Below are positions 7,941 through 18,381 of a stretch of DNA of 39,174 nucleotides, in pieces. Under the pieces are notes generated by a model. The model saw nothing but the letters and a program-made list of their open reading frames with translations, had not been told where the DNA came from and did not search any database. The DNA lies in NCBI GenBank assembly GCA_005885285.1, contig VAZG01000214.1:1-39174 (forward strand), in the 5' to 3' direction. Source of the stretch: Alphaproteobacteria bacterium. GTDB lineage: Bacteria; Pseudomonadota; Alphaproteobacteria; Rhizobiales; Xanthobacteraceae. A program made the translations under genes and the position numbers. Each line of letters opens with the position of its first letter. Positions within the stretch are counted from its first letter, which is position 1.

Positions 7941-10900
7941 ATGAGCATTTCCCTCCATCCGGATACGCCCGAAGGTCGGACGCTGGCGGCTGCGCCGGCC
8001 GACGCGGCGCCGAGCGCTGCCTCATTGGGCACGAAAATCCGCAGCCGGCTGTTTGCCAAATATGTCGCGCTGTTCGTCGCCGTGGTCGGCGTCGCGCTGG
8101 CATCCAACGGGATCTTCGAGGTTTTCTTCTACTATCGCGAGCACAAGGCAGCGCTGATCCGTATCCAGCACGAGCAGGCGGTAGCGGCGGCGGCCAAGAT
8201 CAGCCAGTTCATCAAGGAAATCGAGAGCCAGCTCGGCTGGACCACGCAGTTGCCATGGTCCGCTGGCTCGATCGAGCAGCGCCGGTTCGACGCGCTGCGG
8301 CTGTTGCGCCAAGTGCCGGCCATCACCGAACTGGCGCAGGTCGATTCCACCGGCAAGGAACGGTTGCGGGTCTCGCGTCTGGCCATGGACGTCGTCGATT
8401 CAGGGCTCGACTTGTCCGGCGATCCGAAATTCACCGAGGCCGTCGCGCACAAAGTTTACTACGGCCCGGTGTATTTCCGACGCGAGTCCGAGCCCTACAT
8501 GACGCTGGCGCTGGCGGGCACCCGCAAGGACGCGGGCGTCAGCATCGCCGAGGTCAACCTCAAGCTGATCTGGGACGTGGTCTCCCAGATCAAGGTCGGC
8601 GAACACGGCCATGCCTATGTGGTCGGCGCGCAGGGCCGGTTGATCGCGCATCCCGATATCTCTCTCGTGCTGCGCAACACCGACATGTCGAAGCTTATCC
8701 AGGTGCAGGCGGCGCAAGCCGGCACCGACGGCACGTCGGAATCGCTGCAGGGCGCGCTAAACATCCAGGGCCAGGAGGTGCTGACGGCCTCCGCGCCGAT
8801 CCTGCCCTTGCGCTGGACCATGTTCGTCGAATTGCCGGTGCAGGAAGCCTATGCCTCGCTCTATGCCGCCCTGCAGCGCCTCGCGATCGTGCTGGCGGCG
8901 GCCTCGATCTTCGCAGTGCTCGCCGGGATATTCCTGGCGCGGCGCATGGTCGGCCCGATCCAGGCCTTGCGCGCCGGAGCGGAACGCATCGGCGGCGGCG
9001 ATTTCGCCCAGCGCATTTCGATCAAGACCGGCGACGAGCTGGAGGGTCTAGCCAACCAGTTCAACGACATGGGTGCGCGGCTGCAGGAATCCTATGCGGA
9101 TTTGGAGAAGAAGGTCGAGCAACGGACGGCAGAGTTACGCGAAACCTTGCAGCACCAGACCGCGACCTCCGAGGTGCTGCAGGTCATCAGCCGCTCGCCT
9201 GGCGAATTGGATCCGGTGTTCCAAACGATCCTGACCAGCGCGACGCGCATTTGCGACGCCCAATTCGGCCTGCTGCTGCTTTATGAAGGCAAAGGCTTCC
9301 GTTGCGCTTCAGTCCATAATCTGCCGCCGCCTTTTGCGGAAACCTTTTCGCGCGCTCCGGTCATCTATCCGCCGCCGACCGATCCGTTGGGCCGGGTCGT
9401 TTCGACCAGTCAGCTTGTTCACGTCGCGGATGTTACGCGCGAGCCGGATTACCTGGCGGGGTTTCCGCCGATCGTAGAACTGGCGCAACTCGGCGGCGCC
9501 CGGACGCTCCTGCTGGTCCCCATGCTGAAAGAGAACAGCCTGATCGGCGTGATTGCAATCTTCCGGCAGACTATTCGCCTGTTTACCGACAAGCAGATCG
9601 ATCTGGTGACGAGCTTTGCCAGTCAGGCGGTGATCGCCATCGAGAATGGAAGGCTGCTCAATGAACTGCATCAGCGCACTGACGACTTAAGCGAATCGCT
9701 TGAACAGCAGACCGCGACCTCGGAGGTTCTTGAAACCATCAGTTCCTCGCCTGGCGAGTTGGAGCCAGTGTTCAAGAGTATGCTGGAGAACGCCACGCGC
9801 GTTTGCGGAGCGAATTTCGGCACGATGAATCTGTGGGACGGGAACAAGTTCAATCTTGTTGCGGGTCACAATGTGCCATCCGAGTTCGAGGCTCTGCGAA
9901 AGACCATGCCGATCCGGCCTCACCCGGATACGCCGATGGCGGCTATCCTTAGGACGCACAAGGTCGCTCATGTCGCCGACCTCAGAACAAACCCCGCTTA
10001 TCTTGCGGGTACCCCGAATGTAGTAGCGATGGCCGACATCGCGGGCGCGCGCACGCTCCTGACCGTTCCGATGCTGAAGGACGACGAACTCATTGGCGTG
10101 ATCTCAATTTTTCGCCAGGAGGTTCGTCCTTTCACGGACAAGCAGATCGCATTGCTCGAGAATTTCACGAAGCAAGCCGTCATCGCGATCGAGAACACGC
10201 GGCTGCTCAAGGAGCTGCGTCAGCGCACGGATGATTTGAGCGAATCGCTGCAACAGCAGACCGCGGTGGGTGACGTTCTCAAGATCATCAGCCGCTCGAC
10301 CTTCGATTTGCAGCCGGTGCTGGACACCCTGGTCCAGACCGCCGCGAAATTATGCGATGCCGAGATGGCGTTCATCCTGCGCCGGGAGGGAGATGTCTAC
10401 CGGGCAGGTGCCGCGGTCGGCTTCTCCGATGAATACATCCAGTTCCTGAAAACTCACCCGATCGCGGTGGATCGAGGCAGCGTAACCGGCAGAGTTGCGA
10501 TCGAACGACGCGCCGTACAGGTGCTCGATGTCGCAAATGATCGCGAATACACCATATCGGAATCAATCAAGCTGGCCGGACAACGCACGGCACTTGGCGT
10601 GCCGCTGTTGCGTGAGAACGAGCCGATCGGCGTCATCATCCTTGCGCGAAAGCGTGTAGAGGCATTCGCGTCAAAGCAAATCGAACTGGTCACGACCTTT
10701 GCCGACCAGGCGGTGATTGCAATCGAGAATGTGAGGTTGTTTGACGAATTGCGTCTGCGCACGGATGATCTATCACTTTCGCTCGAAGAACTGCGCACCG
10801 CGCAGGATCGACTGATCCAGACCGAAAAGCTCGCCTCGCTCGGCCAGCTCACGGCCGGCATCGCGCATGAAATCAAGAATCCGCTGAATTTCGTCAACAA

Positions 10901-11624
10901 TTTCTCGGCGGTATCTGCCGAGCTGATCGACGAAATGAATGACGTGCTCAAGCAAACCAAGCTCGACGGCAAGACACGGGAGGAAATCGACGAGCTCACG
11001 CATATGCTGAAGGGCAACCTCGAAAAAGTCGTGCAGCACGGCAAGCGCGCCGATTCGATCGTCAAGAACATGCTGCTGCATTCGCGTGCGGGCTCCGGCG
11101 AGCACCGGCCAGCCGATATCAACGCCATCGTCGAGGAGAGCCTCAATCTCGCCTATCACGGCGCGCGCGCGGAGAAATCCGGCTTCAACATCACGCTCAA
11201 GCGCGAGCTCGATCCGAAGGCCGGCATGGTCGATCTCTATCCGCAGGAAATCACCCGCGTCTTCCTCAATCTGATCTCGAACGGCTTTTATGCCGCGACC
11301 AAACGCAAGGAGGCTGGCGTCGACGGTTTTGAGCCGACCTTGAGCGCGACCACGAAAAACCTCGGCAATGCGGTCGAAATCCGGATTCGTGACAACGGCA
11401 CCGGAATCCCACTAGAAGTAAAGGAGAAAATGTTCAATCCGTTCTTCACCACCAAGCCGGCCGGCGAGGGGACCGGATTAGGATTGTCGATGAGCCACGA
11501 CATCGTGGTGAAACAGCATGGCGGCAAGATCGACGTGGATACTGAGCCCGGTTCATTTACAGAATTCATTATTACGCTGCCGCGGACCATGGCGGCACGC
11601 CCAGATGCGGGACAAGCCGCATGA
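7941..11624 (+). CDS. Sensor histidine kinase: dCache-HAMP-GAF-GAF-GAF-HisKA-HATPase
   Basis: This 1227-residue membrane kinase has a helix at about 40-62, a periplasmic dCache-like sensor (about 65-310), a second helix (312-333), a HAMP domain (about 334-386), and three GAF domains (about 423-570, 608-752 and 788-930). Each GAF is followed by a similar [10 protein letters not shown] linker. The kinase core has phosphoacceptor His976 in [20 protein letters not shown]-box Asn1114, G1 DNGTGIP (1151-1157), F box FNPFFTTKP and G2 GEGTGLGLS (1175-1183). All catalytic boxes are intact and there is no attached receiver. It overlaps the next gene by four bases (ATGA), so its phosphate should pass to that response regulator. 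Periplasmic and cytoplasmic signals may be integrated; the ligands are unknown. Confidence 0.92.
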   Translation: MSISLHPDTPEGRTLAAAPADAAPSAASLGTKIRSRLFAKYVALFVAVVGVALASNGIFEVFFYYREHKAALIRIQHEQAVAAAAKISQFIKEIESQLGWTTQLPWSAGSIEQRRFDALRLLRQVPAITELAQVDSTGKERLRVSRLAMDVVDSGLDLSGDPKFTEAVAHKVYYGPVYFRRESEPYMTLALAGTRKDAGVSIAEVNLKLIWDVVSQIKVGEHGHAYVVGAQGRLIAHPDISLVLRNTDMSKLIQVQAAQAGTDGTSESLQGALNIQGQEVLTASAPILPLRWTMFVELPVQEAYASLYAALQRLAIVLAAASIFAVLAGIFLARRMVGPIQALRAGAERIGGGDFAQRISIKTGDELEGLANQFNDMGARLQESYADLEKKVEQRTAELRETLQHQTATSEVLQVISRSPGELDPVFQTILTSATRICDAQFGLLLLYEGKGFRCASVHNLPPPFAETFSRAPVIYPPPTDPLGRVVSTSQLVHVADVTREPDYLAGFPPIVELAQLGGARTLLLVPMLKENSLIGVIAIFRQTIRLFTDKQIDLVTSFASQAVIAIENGRLLNELHQRTDDLSESLEQQTATSEVLETISSSPGELEPVFKSMLENATRVCGANFGTMNLWDGNKFNLVAGHNVPSEFEALRKTMPIRPHPDTPMAAILRTHKVAHVADLRTNPAYLAGTPNVVAMADIAGARTLLTVPMLKDDELIGVISIFRQEVRPFTDKQIALLENFTKQAVIAIENTRLLKELRQRTDDLSESLQQQTAVGDVLKIISRSTFDLQPVLDTLVQTAAKLCDAEMAFILRREGDVYRAGAAVGFSDEYIQFLKTHPIAVDRGSVTGRVAIERRAVQVLDVANDREYTISESIKLAGQRTALGVPLLRENEPIGVIILARKRVEAFASKQIELVTTFADQAVIAIENVRLFDELRLRTDDLSLSLEELRTAQDRLIQTEKLASLGQLTAGIAHEIKNPLNFVNNFSAVSAELIDEMNDVLKQTKLDGKTREEIDELTHMLKGNLEKVVQHGKRADSIVKNMLLHSRAGSGEHRPADINAIVEESLNLAYHGARAEKSGFNITLKRELDPKAGMVDLYPQEITRVFLNLISNGFYAATKRKEAGVDGFEPTLSATTKNLGNAVEIRIRDNGTGIPLEVKEKMFNPFFTTKPAGEGTGLGLSMSHDIVVKQHGGKIDVDTEPGSFTEFIITLPRTMAARPDAGQAA

Positions 11625-12874
11625 CGACCGCGACCATCCTCTTTGTCGATGACGAGCCCGATTTGGAGGCGCTCGTGCTGCAGAAATTCCGCCGGCAGAT
11701 TCGCGACGGCAGCGTGACTTTCATGTTCGCCCGTGACGGCTTGGAGGCGCTGCAATCGATCGAGCAGCATCCGCATGTCGACATGGTGGTGTCCGACATC
11801 AACATGCCCGGGATGGACGGATTGTCGCTGCTCGCGAGGCTGCAGGAGGCCGAGGACAAGAAATCCACCATCATCGTCTCCGCCTATGGCGACATGAGCA
11901 ACATCCGCACCGCGATGAACCGCGGCGCGTTCGATTTCCTGACCAAGCCGATCGATTTCGGCGATCTCGAAATGACCATCGACAAGACCATCCGGCATGT
12001 CGAGATGATGCGCGAGGCGCGCCGCCGTCAGGCCGAGGCCGAGCGGGCCCATGCCTCGCTGTCGCGATATTTCTCGCCGCAAATTGCAAGCCGCCTTGCT
12101 TGCGACGGCGAGGCCGACGGCATGGCCGTGCACTGGCGCGAAGTCGCCACCATCTTCACCGACATCACGAGCTTCACCTCGCTGGTCGAAACCGCGGCGG
12201 CCGAAGTGCTGGCTGAGTTGCTCAATGAATATGTCGGCGGCATGACCGACGTCGTGTTCGCGCATGAGGGCACGGTTGCGAAGATCATCGGCGACGCGAT
12301 CCAGGTTCTGTTCAATGCGCCCGGCGACCAGCCGGACTACGCGGCGCGCGCGATCGCCTGCGCGCAGGATCTCGATCGCTGGGCGGAGGCGTTCCGCGAG
12401 CGCTGGAGGGCGAAGGGTGTCAATTTCGGCGTGACCCGGATCGGCGTTCACGCCGGTCCCGCGCTGGTCGGCAATTTCGGCGGCAGCCGCTTCTTCGACT
12501 ACACCGCCTATGGCGACACCATCAACATCGCAGCCCGGCTCGAGGCCGCCAACAAGGTTTTGGGCACCCGTATCTGCGTCAGCGCGACGGTGGCGAAGGC
12601 GGCGGACAATTTCAAGGGCCGGCCGGTCGGCGATCTGATGCTGCGCGGGCGCAGCGTGCCGCTGCGCGCCTTTGAGCCGCTGCGCGCCGAGGTGTTCATC
12701 GCACCGGCGATGACGCAATATTCGCAAGCCTTCGCCAAGCTGGAAGCGGGCGATGCCGCGGCGATGCCGGCCTTTGCCGCGCTGGTCGGGCTGCACGCCG
12801 ACGATCCGCTAGCTGGATTCCATCTCAGGCGATTGCTCAACGGCGCCAAGGGCGTCCGCATGCAACTGGAATAA
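11621..12874 (+). CDS. Response regulator with class III adenylate cyclase output
   Basis: This 417-residue protein has a CheY-like receiver (1-125) with acidic residues Asp10 and Asp11, phosphoacceptor Asp59, Ser87 and Lys109. A short helical linker (about 126-150) leads to a class III nucleotide cyclase domain (about 165-350). Metal-binding Asp181 (FTDITSF) and Asp225 (KIIGDA) are present, as are transition-state Asn302 and Arg306 (INIAAR). The base-selecting pair is Lys221 and Thr295 (DYTAYGD), which points to ATP and the class IIIb group with Thr in place of Asp. The product should be cyclic AMP, made in response to phosphorylation by the overlapping kinase. The tail (about 355-417) is a short helical extension. 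Whether phosphorylation activates or inhibits cannot be told from sequence. Confidence 0.92.
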   Translation: MTTATILFVDDEPDLEALVLQKFRRQIRDGSVTFMFARDGLEALQSIEQHPHVDMVVSDINMPGMDGLSLLARLQEAEDKKSTIIVSAYGDMSNIRTAMNRGAFDFLTKPIDFGDLEMTIDKTIRHVEMMREARRRQAEAERAHASLSRYFSPQIASRLACDGEADGMAVHWREVATIFTDITSFTSLVETAAAEVLAELLNEYVGGMTDVVFAHEGTVAKIIGDAIQVLFNAPGDQPDYAARAIACAQDLDRWAEAFRERWRAKGVNFGVTRIGVHAGPALVGNFGGSRFFDYTAYGDTINIAARLEAANKVLGTRICVSATVAKAADNFKGRPVGDLMLRGRSVPLRAFEPLRAEVFIAPAMTQYSQAFAKLEAGDAAAMPAFAALVGLHADDPLAGFHLRRLLNGAKGVRMQLE

Positions 12875-12924
12875 CCTCGCGACAAACGCGGAACGCGTTT
12901 GCGCGGAGATACGAAGGGACGGAC

Positions 12925-13671
12925 ATGACCAGCGATTTCGCACCTGGCAACTATCGATTCATTCCGGCGGTGTTTCAATATTCGAGCGGTGCTGCGGCCA
13001 ATTCCGGTTACGAGATCGAGCGGGTGCGCTTCGAAAAATGGCTGCCGCTCGCCGACGGCTTTGCGCGAGCTGCGAAATATATTCAGGCGGCGGGCCGGCC
13101 GCTGACGTCGTTCTGTGCCTGCGAATTGCGTTCGCCGGCGGCATTTACCGAAGACGGCTTTCGCCAATTCAATCAGCACTATGTGAAAACACTAGCGGAG
13201 TGGGGAATCTACGACGGCAGCTCCATCAATCCAGTGGCGCGAAGCAATGTCTGCCCCGAGATCGATCCGCCGTCGGAGCCGTCATTTTATGCGTTCTCCT
13301 TCACCCGGCCGAGCCAGAGCACGACGCCGAGCTTCGTAATCGCCGGCGGCGCCGAATTGCGCGGCGGGGCCGGAAGCTATCCTGAGCGTACCGTGCGCTA
13401 CCGCGATGTCAGCCCTGATGGCATCAAGGAAAAAGTCCGCTTCACCACGCGGGAAATGGAAGGCCGCATGGACGCATTCGGCTTCGGCTGGAAGGACACC
13501 ACCGCGGTGCAGGCCTATACGGTGCACGATTTCCACCCGGTCGTTGCCGACGAACTGGTGCGCCGCGGCGCCGCGCGTTCGGGCCTCACCTGGCATTTCG
13601 CTCATCCGCCGGTGATCGATCTCGAATTCGAGATGGATTGCCGCCGCGTGATGCGGGAGACGGTGATTTAG
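12925..13671 (+). CDS. RidA-like protein, possibly CnbZ-type deaminase
   Basis: This 248-residue soluble protein has no signal peptide. Its first half reads like a RidA/YjgF domain: LADGFARAAKYIQAAG, then a stretch ending FRQFNQHYVKTLAEWG, then PVARSNV, where RidA proteins carry their key arginine. From memory, rhizobial proteins of this length and look are sometimes named 2-amino-5-chloromuconate deaminase (CnbZ); I could not check that here. The likely chemistry is hydrolysis of an enamine or imine. AAGGGA lies five bases before the ATG. It starts 50 bases after the cyclase gene and is convergent with the ABC importer operon. The fold is moderately supported; substrate and pathway are unknown. 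Confidence 0.5.
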   Translation: MTSDFAPGNYRFIPAVFQYSSGAAANSGYEIERVRFEKWLPLADGFARAAKYIQAAGRPLTSFCACELRSPAAFTEDGFRQFNQHYVKTLAEWGIYDGSSINPVARSNVCPEIDPPSEPSFYAFSFTRPSQSTTPSFVIAGGAELRGGAGSYPERTVRYRDVSPDGIKEKVRFTTREMEGRMDAFGFGWKDTTAVQAYTVHDFHPVVADELVRRGAARSGLTWHFAHPPVIDLEFEMDCRRVMRETVI

Positions 13672-13678
13672 TGGGCTC

Positions 13679-13865
13679 CCTCGCCCCGCCCTTCGCGGGG
13701 AGAGGGTTGGGGTGAGGGGCTGCCTCCACGAACACCGAATGCGCGGAGAGTCCCCCTCACCCGGATTGCACCGGACGATGCTCCGCATCGCTCGTCGCAA
13801 TCCGACCTCTCCCCGCATCCGCCTTCGCCCGAAGGCGGGCTTCGGCGGACAAGAGCGGGGCGAGG
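13679..13865. repeat. Long intergenic inverted repeat between convergent genes
   Basis: Outer arms CCTCGCCCCGC (13679-13689) and GCGGGGCGAGG (13855-13865) are perfect inverted copies. Inner matches include CGGGGAGAGG near 13696 against CCTCTCCCCG near 13806, and a hairpin around CCTTCGCCCGAAGG (13822-13835). It fills the gap between two genes that point at each other, so it may act as a two-way transcription stop. From memory, repeats with CCTCTCCCCGC and GGGTGAGGGG cores are widespread in Bradyrhizobium genomes. No T-run is seen and no gene is supported within it. Confidence 0.65.
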
Positions 13866-13873
13866 TAAGACAA

Positions 13874-14764
13874 TCATCGCTCCCTTGGATCGAGCGCGTC
13901 GCGCAGGCCGTCGCCGACCAGATTGAGCGACAGCACTACGAGGAAAATCGCGAGCCCCGGCCATATCGCCATCCATGGCGCATTGGTCAGGAAACGCTGC
14001 GCGGCGTTGAGCATGCTGCCCCAGGAAGGCGCCGGCGGCTGCTGTCCTAGCCCCAGGAACGACAGCGCGGCCTCGGCGATGATGGCGGCTGCGATCGATA
14101 GCGTCATCTGCACCAATAGCGCCGGCATGATATTCGGCAGGATGTGGAACAGCGCGATCCGCCAGCGCGGATTGCCCATGGCGCGCGCGGCCTCGACATA
14201 GTCCTCGACCTTGACGCTCATCACCTGGCCGCGGGTCAGCCGCACGAACACCGGCGTTGCCGAGATCCCGATCGCGATCATGGCATTGCCAAGGCTCGGG
14301 CCCAGGAACGCGGCCAGCGCAATAGCGAGGATGAGGAACGGGCAGGCCAGCATGGCATCGGTGATCCGGCTGATCAGCGCATCGATGAAGCCGCCGCGAT
14401 AGCCCGACAACAGCCCGAACGGCACCCCGATCGAAAGCGCAATCCCGACCGAGATCGCACCCGCGAGCAGCGAAGCGCGGGCGCCATAGATCACGCGGGA
14501 CAGCACGTCGCGGCCGAGATCGTCGGTGCCGAACCAGTGCTGTGCCGAAGGCGGCTTTCGCACCAGCGTCCAGCTGGTCGCGATCGGATCATAGGGGACA
14601 ACCAAGGCTGCGAACACCGCAAGCAGGATGAATGTCACGATCACGATAAGGCCCACCACCGCACCCTTGCGCTTGAGGAGCCGGCGCAGCGCGCGCCGGG
14701 CCGGGCTTTCCAGCGCTTCGTCCGCATCTGCGGCCGGGAACGTTGTGAGCGCGGCGTCGGTCAT
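13874..14764 (-). CDS. Peptide-type ABC importer permease, DppC family (importer 2)
   Basis: This 296-residue inner-membrane permease carries the DppC/OppC N-terminal motif HWFGTDDLGRDVLSR (about 76-90), about six membrane helices, and the EAA loop DYVEAARAMG followed by LPN that contacts the ATPases. It is the last gene of a minus-strand operon that holds a full set of importer parts. Its start lies three bases after the stop of the DppB-type permease, so they are translated together. The cargo is probably a short peptide, amide or related compound; the binding protein upstream sets that choice. Confidence 0.88.
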   Translation of the reverse strand: MTDAALTTFPAADADEALESPARRALRRLLKRKGAVVGLIVIVTFILLAVFAALVVPYDPIATSWTLVRKPPSAQHWFGTDDLGRDVLSRVIYGARASLLAGAISVGIALSIGVPFGLLSGYRGGFIDALISRITDAMLACPFLILAIALAAFLGPSLGNAMIAIGISATPVFVRLTRGQVMSVKVEDYVEAARAMGNPRWRIALFHILPNIMPALLVQMTLSIAAAIIAEAALSFLGLGQQPPAPSWGSMLNAAQRFLTNAPWMAIWPGLAIFLVVLSLNLVGDGLRDALDPRER

Positions 14765-14767
14765 GCG

Positions 14768-15709
14768 CTACGCCCTGAGCCTGGGATTGACGAGGATGTA
14801 GGCGATATCGGCAATGAGATTGAGCGCGATGTAGATCGTCGCGGTCACCAGTACCACGCCTTGCACCACGGCATAGTCGCGATTGAACACGGCATCGACG
14901 ATCAATTTGCCGAAGCCGGGAATCGAGAAAATCTGTTCGGTCAGCACCGCGCCCGACAACAGCGTGCCGAGCTCGAGCGCGCCGAGCGTGATGATCGGCG
15001 TCAGCGCGTTGCGCATGGCGTGCTTGAGAATGACCGAGCGCTCGGAAAGACCCTTGGCGCGGGCGGTACGAACATAATCGCTCTCCAGCACCTGCAGCAT
15101 GGCGCTGCGGGTATGCCGCATCAATATCGCCGCGATCGCGTTGCCCAGCACGAAGGCGGGCATGATGGTGGAGGCAAGGTTGGCACGCCAATCCTCAGAC
15201 AGCGGCACGAAGCCCGACGCCGGCAGCCAGCCGAGTTCGATCGAGAACAGGAAGATCAGCATGATGCCGAGCCAGAAATTCGGCGTCGAGATACCCCACA
15301 GCGCGAACAGGTTCGCGCCATAATCCCAGACGGTGCCTTTCTTGACCGCGGAAATGATCCCGGCGGGAATGCCGATCAGAAAGGCAATCACGATCGCCAT
15401 CGCGGCGAGCTGCATCGTCACCGGCAGCTTTTGCCCGATCAGGCTGAGAACCGGCGCCTTGACGCGAAGCGACTCGCCGAAGTCGCCGGACAGCACTCCT
15501 TTGACCCAGTAAAAGTACTGCACCGGGATCGGCCGATCGAGGCGGTATTGCTGCCGGATCTGCTCGATGACGGCGGGGTCGCGTTCCTCGCCCGCCATCA
15601 CCAGCGCAGGATCGCCCGGCAACAGATGCTGCAGCGAGAAGATCAGGATCGACACGAAAAACAGTGTCGGGATCAACTGCAGGATACGCTTGCCAAGGAA
15701 ATTCAGCAT
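14768..15709 (-). CDS. Peptide-type ABC importer permease, DppB family (importer 2)
   Basis: This 313-residue permease begins with the characteristic DppB first helix (RILQLIPTLFFVSILIFSL) followed by LLPGDPA. It has the EAA loop DYVRTARAKGLSERSVILKH and ends in NPRLR, all usual for this family. It pairs with the DppC-type protein encoded three bases downstream to form the channel in the inner membrane. The binding-protein gene ends 26 bases upstream, so the three genes are very likely on one mRNA. Confidence 0.9.
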   Translation of the reverse strand: MLNFLGKRILQLIPTLFFVSILIFSLQHLLPGDPALVMAGEERDPAVIEQIRQQYRLDRPIPVQYFYWVKGVLSGDFGESLRVKAPVLSLIGQKLPVTMQLAAMAIVIAFLIGIPAGIISAVKKGTVWDYGANLFALWGISTPNFWLGIMLIFLFSIELGWLPASGFVPLSEDWRANLASTIMPAFVLGNAIAAILMRHTRSAMLQVLESDYVRTARAKGLSERSVILKHAMRNALTPIITLGALELGTLLSGAVLTEQIFSIPGFGKLIVDAVFNRDYAVVQGVVLVTATIYIALNLIADIAYILVNPRLRA

Positions 15710-15735
15710 GGGTCAGACCGTGTGCACGATCATAC

Positions 15736-17247
15736 TCACTTGAACTTCAGCCCGACCACGCGCACCAGGCCGTCCGGCATTTGCCGATAGCCCTCGAGCT
15801 TCGCGGTGTGCGCAATCAAAAGCTTGCGGTGATAGATATAGATGATCGGCTCGTCGTTGAGCACGACCTTGGTCATCTTCTCATAAATCGCCTTGCGCTG
15901 CGCGGGATCGCTGACCAGGCGCGCATCTTCCATCGCCTTGTCGGCCTCGGGGTTGGAATAGCCGCCGTCATTCTGCGGCGCCTTGGTATGCAGGAAGACA
16001 TAGGAATTGCCGTCGGGATCGATCCGGCCGCTCCAGGGAATCTGAAAGATCTGGAATTCACCCGCCTGTGCCTGCTTGAAGGAAGTCGCAAACTCGATCA
16101 CGCGGATCTTCAGGTCGAAACCCGATTCTGCCGCCATCGACTGAAGGACCTGCGCGACGGCCTGCTCCTCGGCTCCCTGGGGGACCATGAAATCGACCGG
16201 GATGGGCAGCGGCACGCCGGCCTCTTTCAACAGCGCCTTCGCCTTTTCGACGTCGCGTTTTTGAATCGGGAACGCCTGTTGGTAGTAAGGATGTTGCGGG
16301 CTGACCCATTGATTGCCCGGCGTGAACTCGCCATTGAACACGACCTGATTGAGTGCTTCGCGGTCGATCGACAAATCGAGCGCCTGGCGCACTTTCTCCG
16401 ACTGGCTGAGCGCGCCCTTGTTCTTGTCGTTGGCGATATTGATGGTGAGGCCTTGATAGCCAAGTTCGGGCGCCGTCGACAGCACCAGCCGCGGATCCGA
16501 TCGCACGTCCTTGATATCGGTGGCGAGCACCCGCTCGATCAGGTCGAGCGCGCCGGACTTTAGGTTGGCGAGGCGTACCGTGGCATCGACGATCGGCTGG
16601 AACACCACGCGATCGATGAAGATATTGTCCTTGTTCCAGTAATCGGCGAATCTCTCGAACACCAAACGGTCCTGCGCCACGCGTTCGACAAATTTATAAG
16701 GGCCCGCGCACACCGGGTGCAGCCCGAACTTGTCGCCTTCCTCTTTTGCCGCCTTTGGCGAAACCATCATGCCGGAGCGATCGGTAAGCTGCGTGATCAG
16801 CGGTGCAAAGGGCGTCTTGAGAACCAGCTTGATCGTCAGCGGATCGACCACCTCGACATGGTCGACGCTCGCAAGCTCCGACTTGCGGAACGAGGTCGGC
16901 AAGGTCATGTGGCGTTCGATCGAGAATTTCGCGGCTTGTGCATCAAGCGGTTCGCCGTCGTGGAATTTTACGCCGGGACGCAGCTTGATCGTCATCTCCT
17001 TGCCATCGGCGGAGCTTTCGTAGGACAGCGCCAGCTGCGGCACGATGTTGAGCTTCTCGTCGATGTCGAACAGCTTGTCGCAGAATGCCGAGAACACGAT
17101 GCGGCCGACATAGGTGCGGCCGATCGAGGGATCGAGAATGTCGGGATCCTGGGCAATCCCGATACGCAGCGCGGTCTCTGCGAGCGCGCCCGCCTCGAAA
17201 GACAGCAACAGTGCCGCCGCAGTCACAGCCGAACGAACAATCTTCAT
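15736..17247 (-). CDS. Periplasmic solute-binding protein, family 5 (importer 2)
   Basis: This 503-residue protein begins with a signal peptide (MKIVRS, then a hydrophobic stretch ending GALA, cut near residue 24) and has the SBP family 5 signature LALSYESSADGKEMTIKLRP followed by GVKFHDGEPL. Family members bind peptides, nickel, glutathione or sugars and deliver them to the DppBC channel. I start at ATG 17247 because GAGGT lies seven bases upstream and the signal peptide begins there; an upstream frame would add nine charged residues. In the 54-base gap before it is a small hairpin (CACAAC/GTTGTG, 17272-17289) that could tune expression relative to the ATPase genes. Having the binding protein in mid-operon, after both ATPases, is less usual. 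Confidence 0.9.
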   Translation of the reverse strand: MKIVRSAVTAAALLLSFEAGALAETALRIGIAQDPDILDPSIGRTYVGRIVFSAFCDKLFDIDEKLNIVPQLALSYESSADGKEMTIKLRPGVKFHDGEPLDAQAAKFSIERHMTLPTSFRKSELASVDHVEVVDPLTIKLVLKTPFAPLITQLTDRSGMMVSPKAAKEEGDKFGLHPVCAGPYKFVERVAQDRLVFERFADYWNKDNIFIDRVVFQPIVDATVRLANLKSGALDLIERVLATDIKDVRSDPRLVLSTAPELGYQGLTINIANDKNKGALSQSEKVRQALDLSIDREALNQVVFNGEFTPGNQWVSPQHPYYQQAFPIQKRDVEKAKALLKEAGVPLPIPVDFMVPQGAEEQAVAQVLQSMAAESGFDLKIRVIEFATSFKQAQAGEFQIFQIPWSGRIDPDGNSYVFLHTKAPQNDGGYSNPEADKAMEDARLVSDPAQRKAIYEKMTKVVLNDEPIIYIYHRKLLIAHTAKLEGYRQMPDGLVRVVGLKFK

Positions 17248-17301
17248 CGTACGCACCTCATCTTCCTCGGTCACAACGCCGTTGTTGTGGTCCCGACTAT
17301 A

Positions 17302-18381
17302 TCAACCCCGGCCGATGCCGGTACTTCCTTCTGAAGCGCTGAAAGCGGCCACCAGCCGTTCCAGGCTCGGCGAGAAGCCGGTGTCCGAAGGCACGATCGC
17401 GTCCGCTGGCGGCAACTCGCCGGTGCGATGACAAGCGGTGGCATGACCGGCGGCATCCGCCAGAAGTTCCGGCACTTCAGAGCGGCAATGATCAATCACA
17501 TACGGGCAGCGGGTGTGGAAACGGCAGCCGGAAGGCGGATGGAGTGCGCTGGGCAGTTCTCCCTGCAGCACGATGCGGCTCCGTTTAGCCTGCGGTATGG
17601 GAATGGGGATCGCAGATAGCAGCGCCCGGCTATAGGGATGGCGCGGCGAGGCGAACAGCGACTGGGTATCTGCCGCCTCGACGATGCCGCCGAGATTCAT
17701 CACCGCGACGCGGTCGGCGATGTGCTTCACAACGGCGAGGTCGTGCGAGACGAAGATATAAGCCAGCCCAAGGCGCTCCTGGAGGTCGCGCAGCAGGTTC
17801 AGGATTTGCGAGCGGATTGAGACGTCGAGTGCGGATACCGGCTCGTCGCAGATGATGAGTTTCGGCTCGACCGCCAGCGCCCGCGCAATCGCAATGCGCT
17901 GGCGCTGACCGCCGGAGAATTCGTGCGGGTAGCGCCGCGCGAAACGGGGCTCGAGCCCGACCAGGCGCAGCAATTCATCGACGCGGGCGCGCCGCTGCGT
18001 TGACGGGACGAGATCGTGCAGCGCAAGCGGCTCGCCCAGGATCTGGCTCACCGTCATGCGCGGATTGAGCGAGGCATAGGGATCCTGGAAGATGATCTGT
18101 GCCTTGCGGCGGAAGGCGCGCAATTCGTCCGCATCGAAACCGAGCAGGTCGCGGCCTTCGAATTGAATGTGGCCTTTGTCCGGTTCGATCAGCCGCAGCA
18201 CCAGCCGGCTCACCGTGGATTTGCCGCAACCGGATTCACCGACCAGCGCCAGCGTCTTGCCCGCCTCAACGGTGAAACTCACGCCGTCGACGGCCTTGAT
18301 ATACGCAGTCGGCCGCCCGAACAGCGATCGCTCGGCGACGAAATGCTTGACGAGATCTTTCACCTCCAGCAGGGCCGTCAC
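17302..18381 (-). CDS. Peptide-type ABC importer ATPase, DppF family (importer 2)
   Basis: This 359-residue cytoplasmic ATPase has Walker [10 protein letters not shown], signature [15 protein letters not shown] and Walker [15 protein letters not shown]. It also has the cysteine-containing oligopeptide-transporter C-terminal segment ([11 protein letters not shown]...C), which in relatives can hold an iron-sulfur centre. A longer frame runs upstream to 18468, but the GTG at 18381 overlaps the preceding stop (GTGA), which fits coupled translation, so I use it. The protein also has a tail of roughly 60 residues past that segment. It would pair with the DppD-type ATPase encoded just upstream. Confidence 0.9.
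   Translation of the reverse strand: MTALLEVKDLVKHFVAERSLFGRPTAYIKAVDGVSFTVEAGKTLALVGESGCGKSTVSRLVLRLIEPDKGHIQFEGRDLLGFDADELRAFRRKAQIIFQDPYASLNPRMTVSQILGEPLALHDLVPSTQRRARVDELLRLVGLEPRFARRYPHEFSGGQRQRIAIARALAVEPKLIICDEPVSALDVSIRSQILNLLRDLQERLGLAYIFVSHDLAVVKHIADRVAVMNLGGIVEAADTQSLFASPRHPYSRALLSAIPIPIPQAKRSRIVLQGELPSALHPPSGCRFHTRCPYVIDHCRSEVPELLADAAGHATACHRTGELPPADAIVPSDTGFSPSLERLVAAFSASEGSTGIGRG

Noticed and set aside
7941..11624. Hybrid histidine kinase with its own receiver
   Set aside because: The protein ends shortly after the HATPase G2 box; the receiver is in the separate overlapping gene.
11288..12796. 502-codon minus-strand open frame
   Set aside because: It is antisense to the kinase C-terminus and adenylate cyclase, both of which have intact catalytic motifs on the plus strand.
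14144..15790. 548-codon plus-strand open frame
   Set aside because: It lies antisense to two clear ABC permease genes, is full of Arg, His, Asp and Gln as expected of GC-rich shadow frames, and has no recognisable domain.
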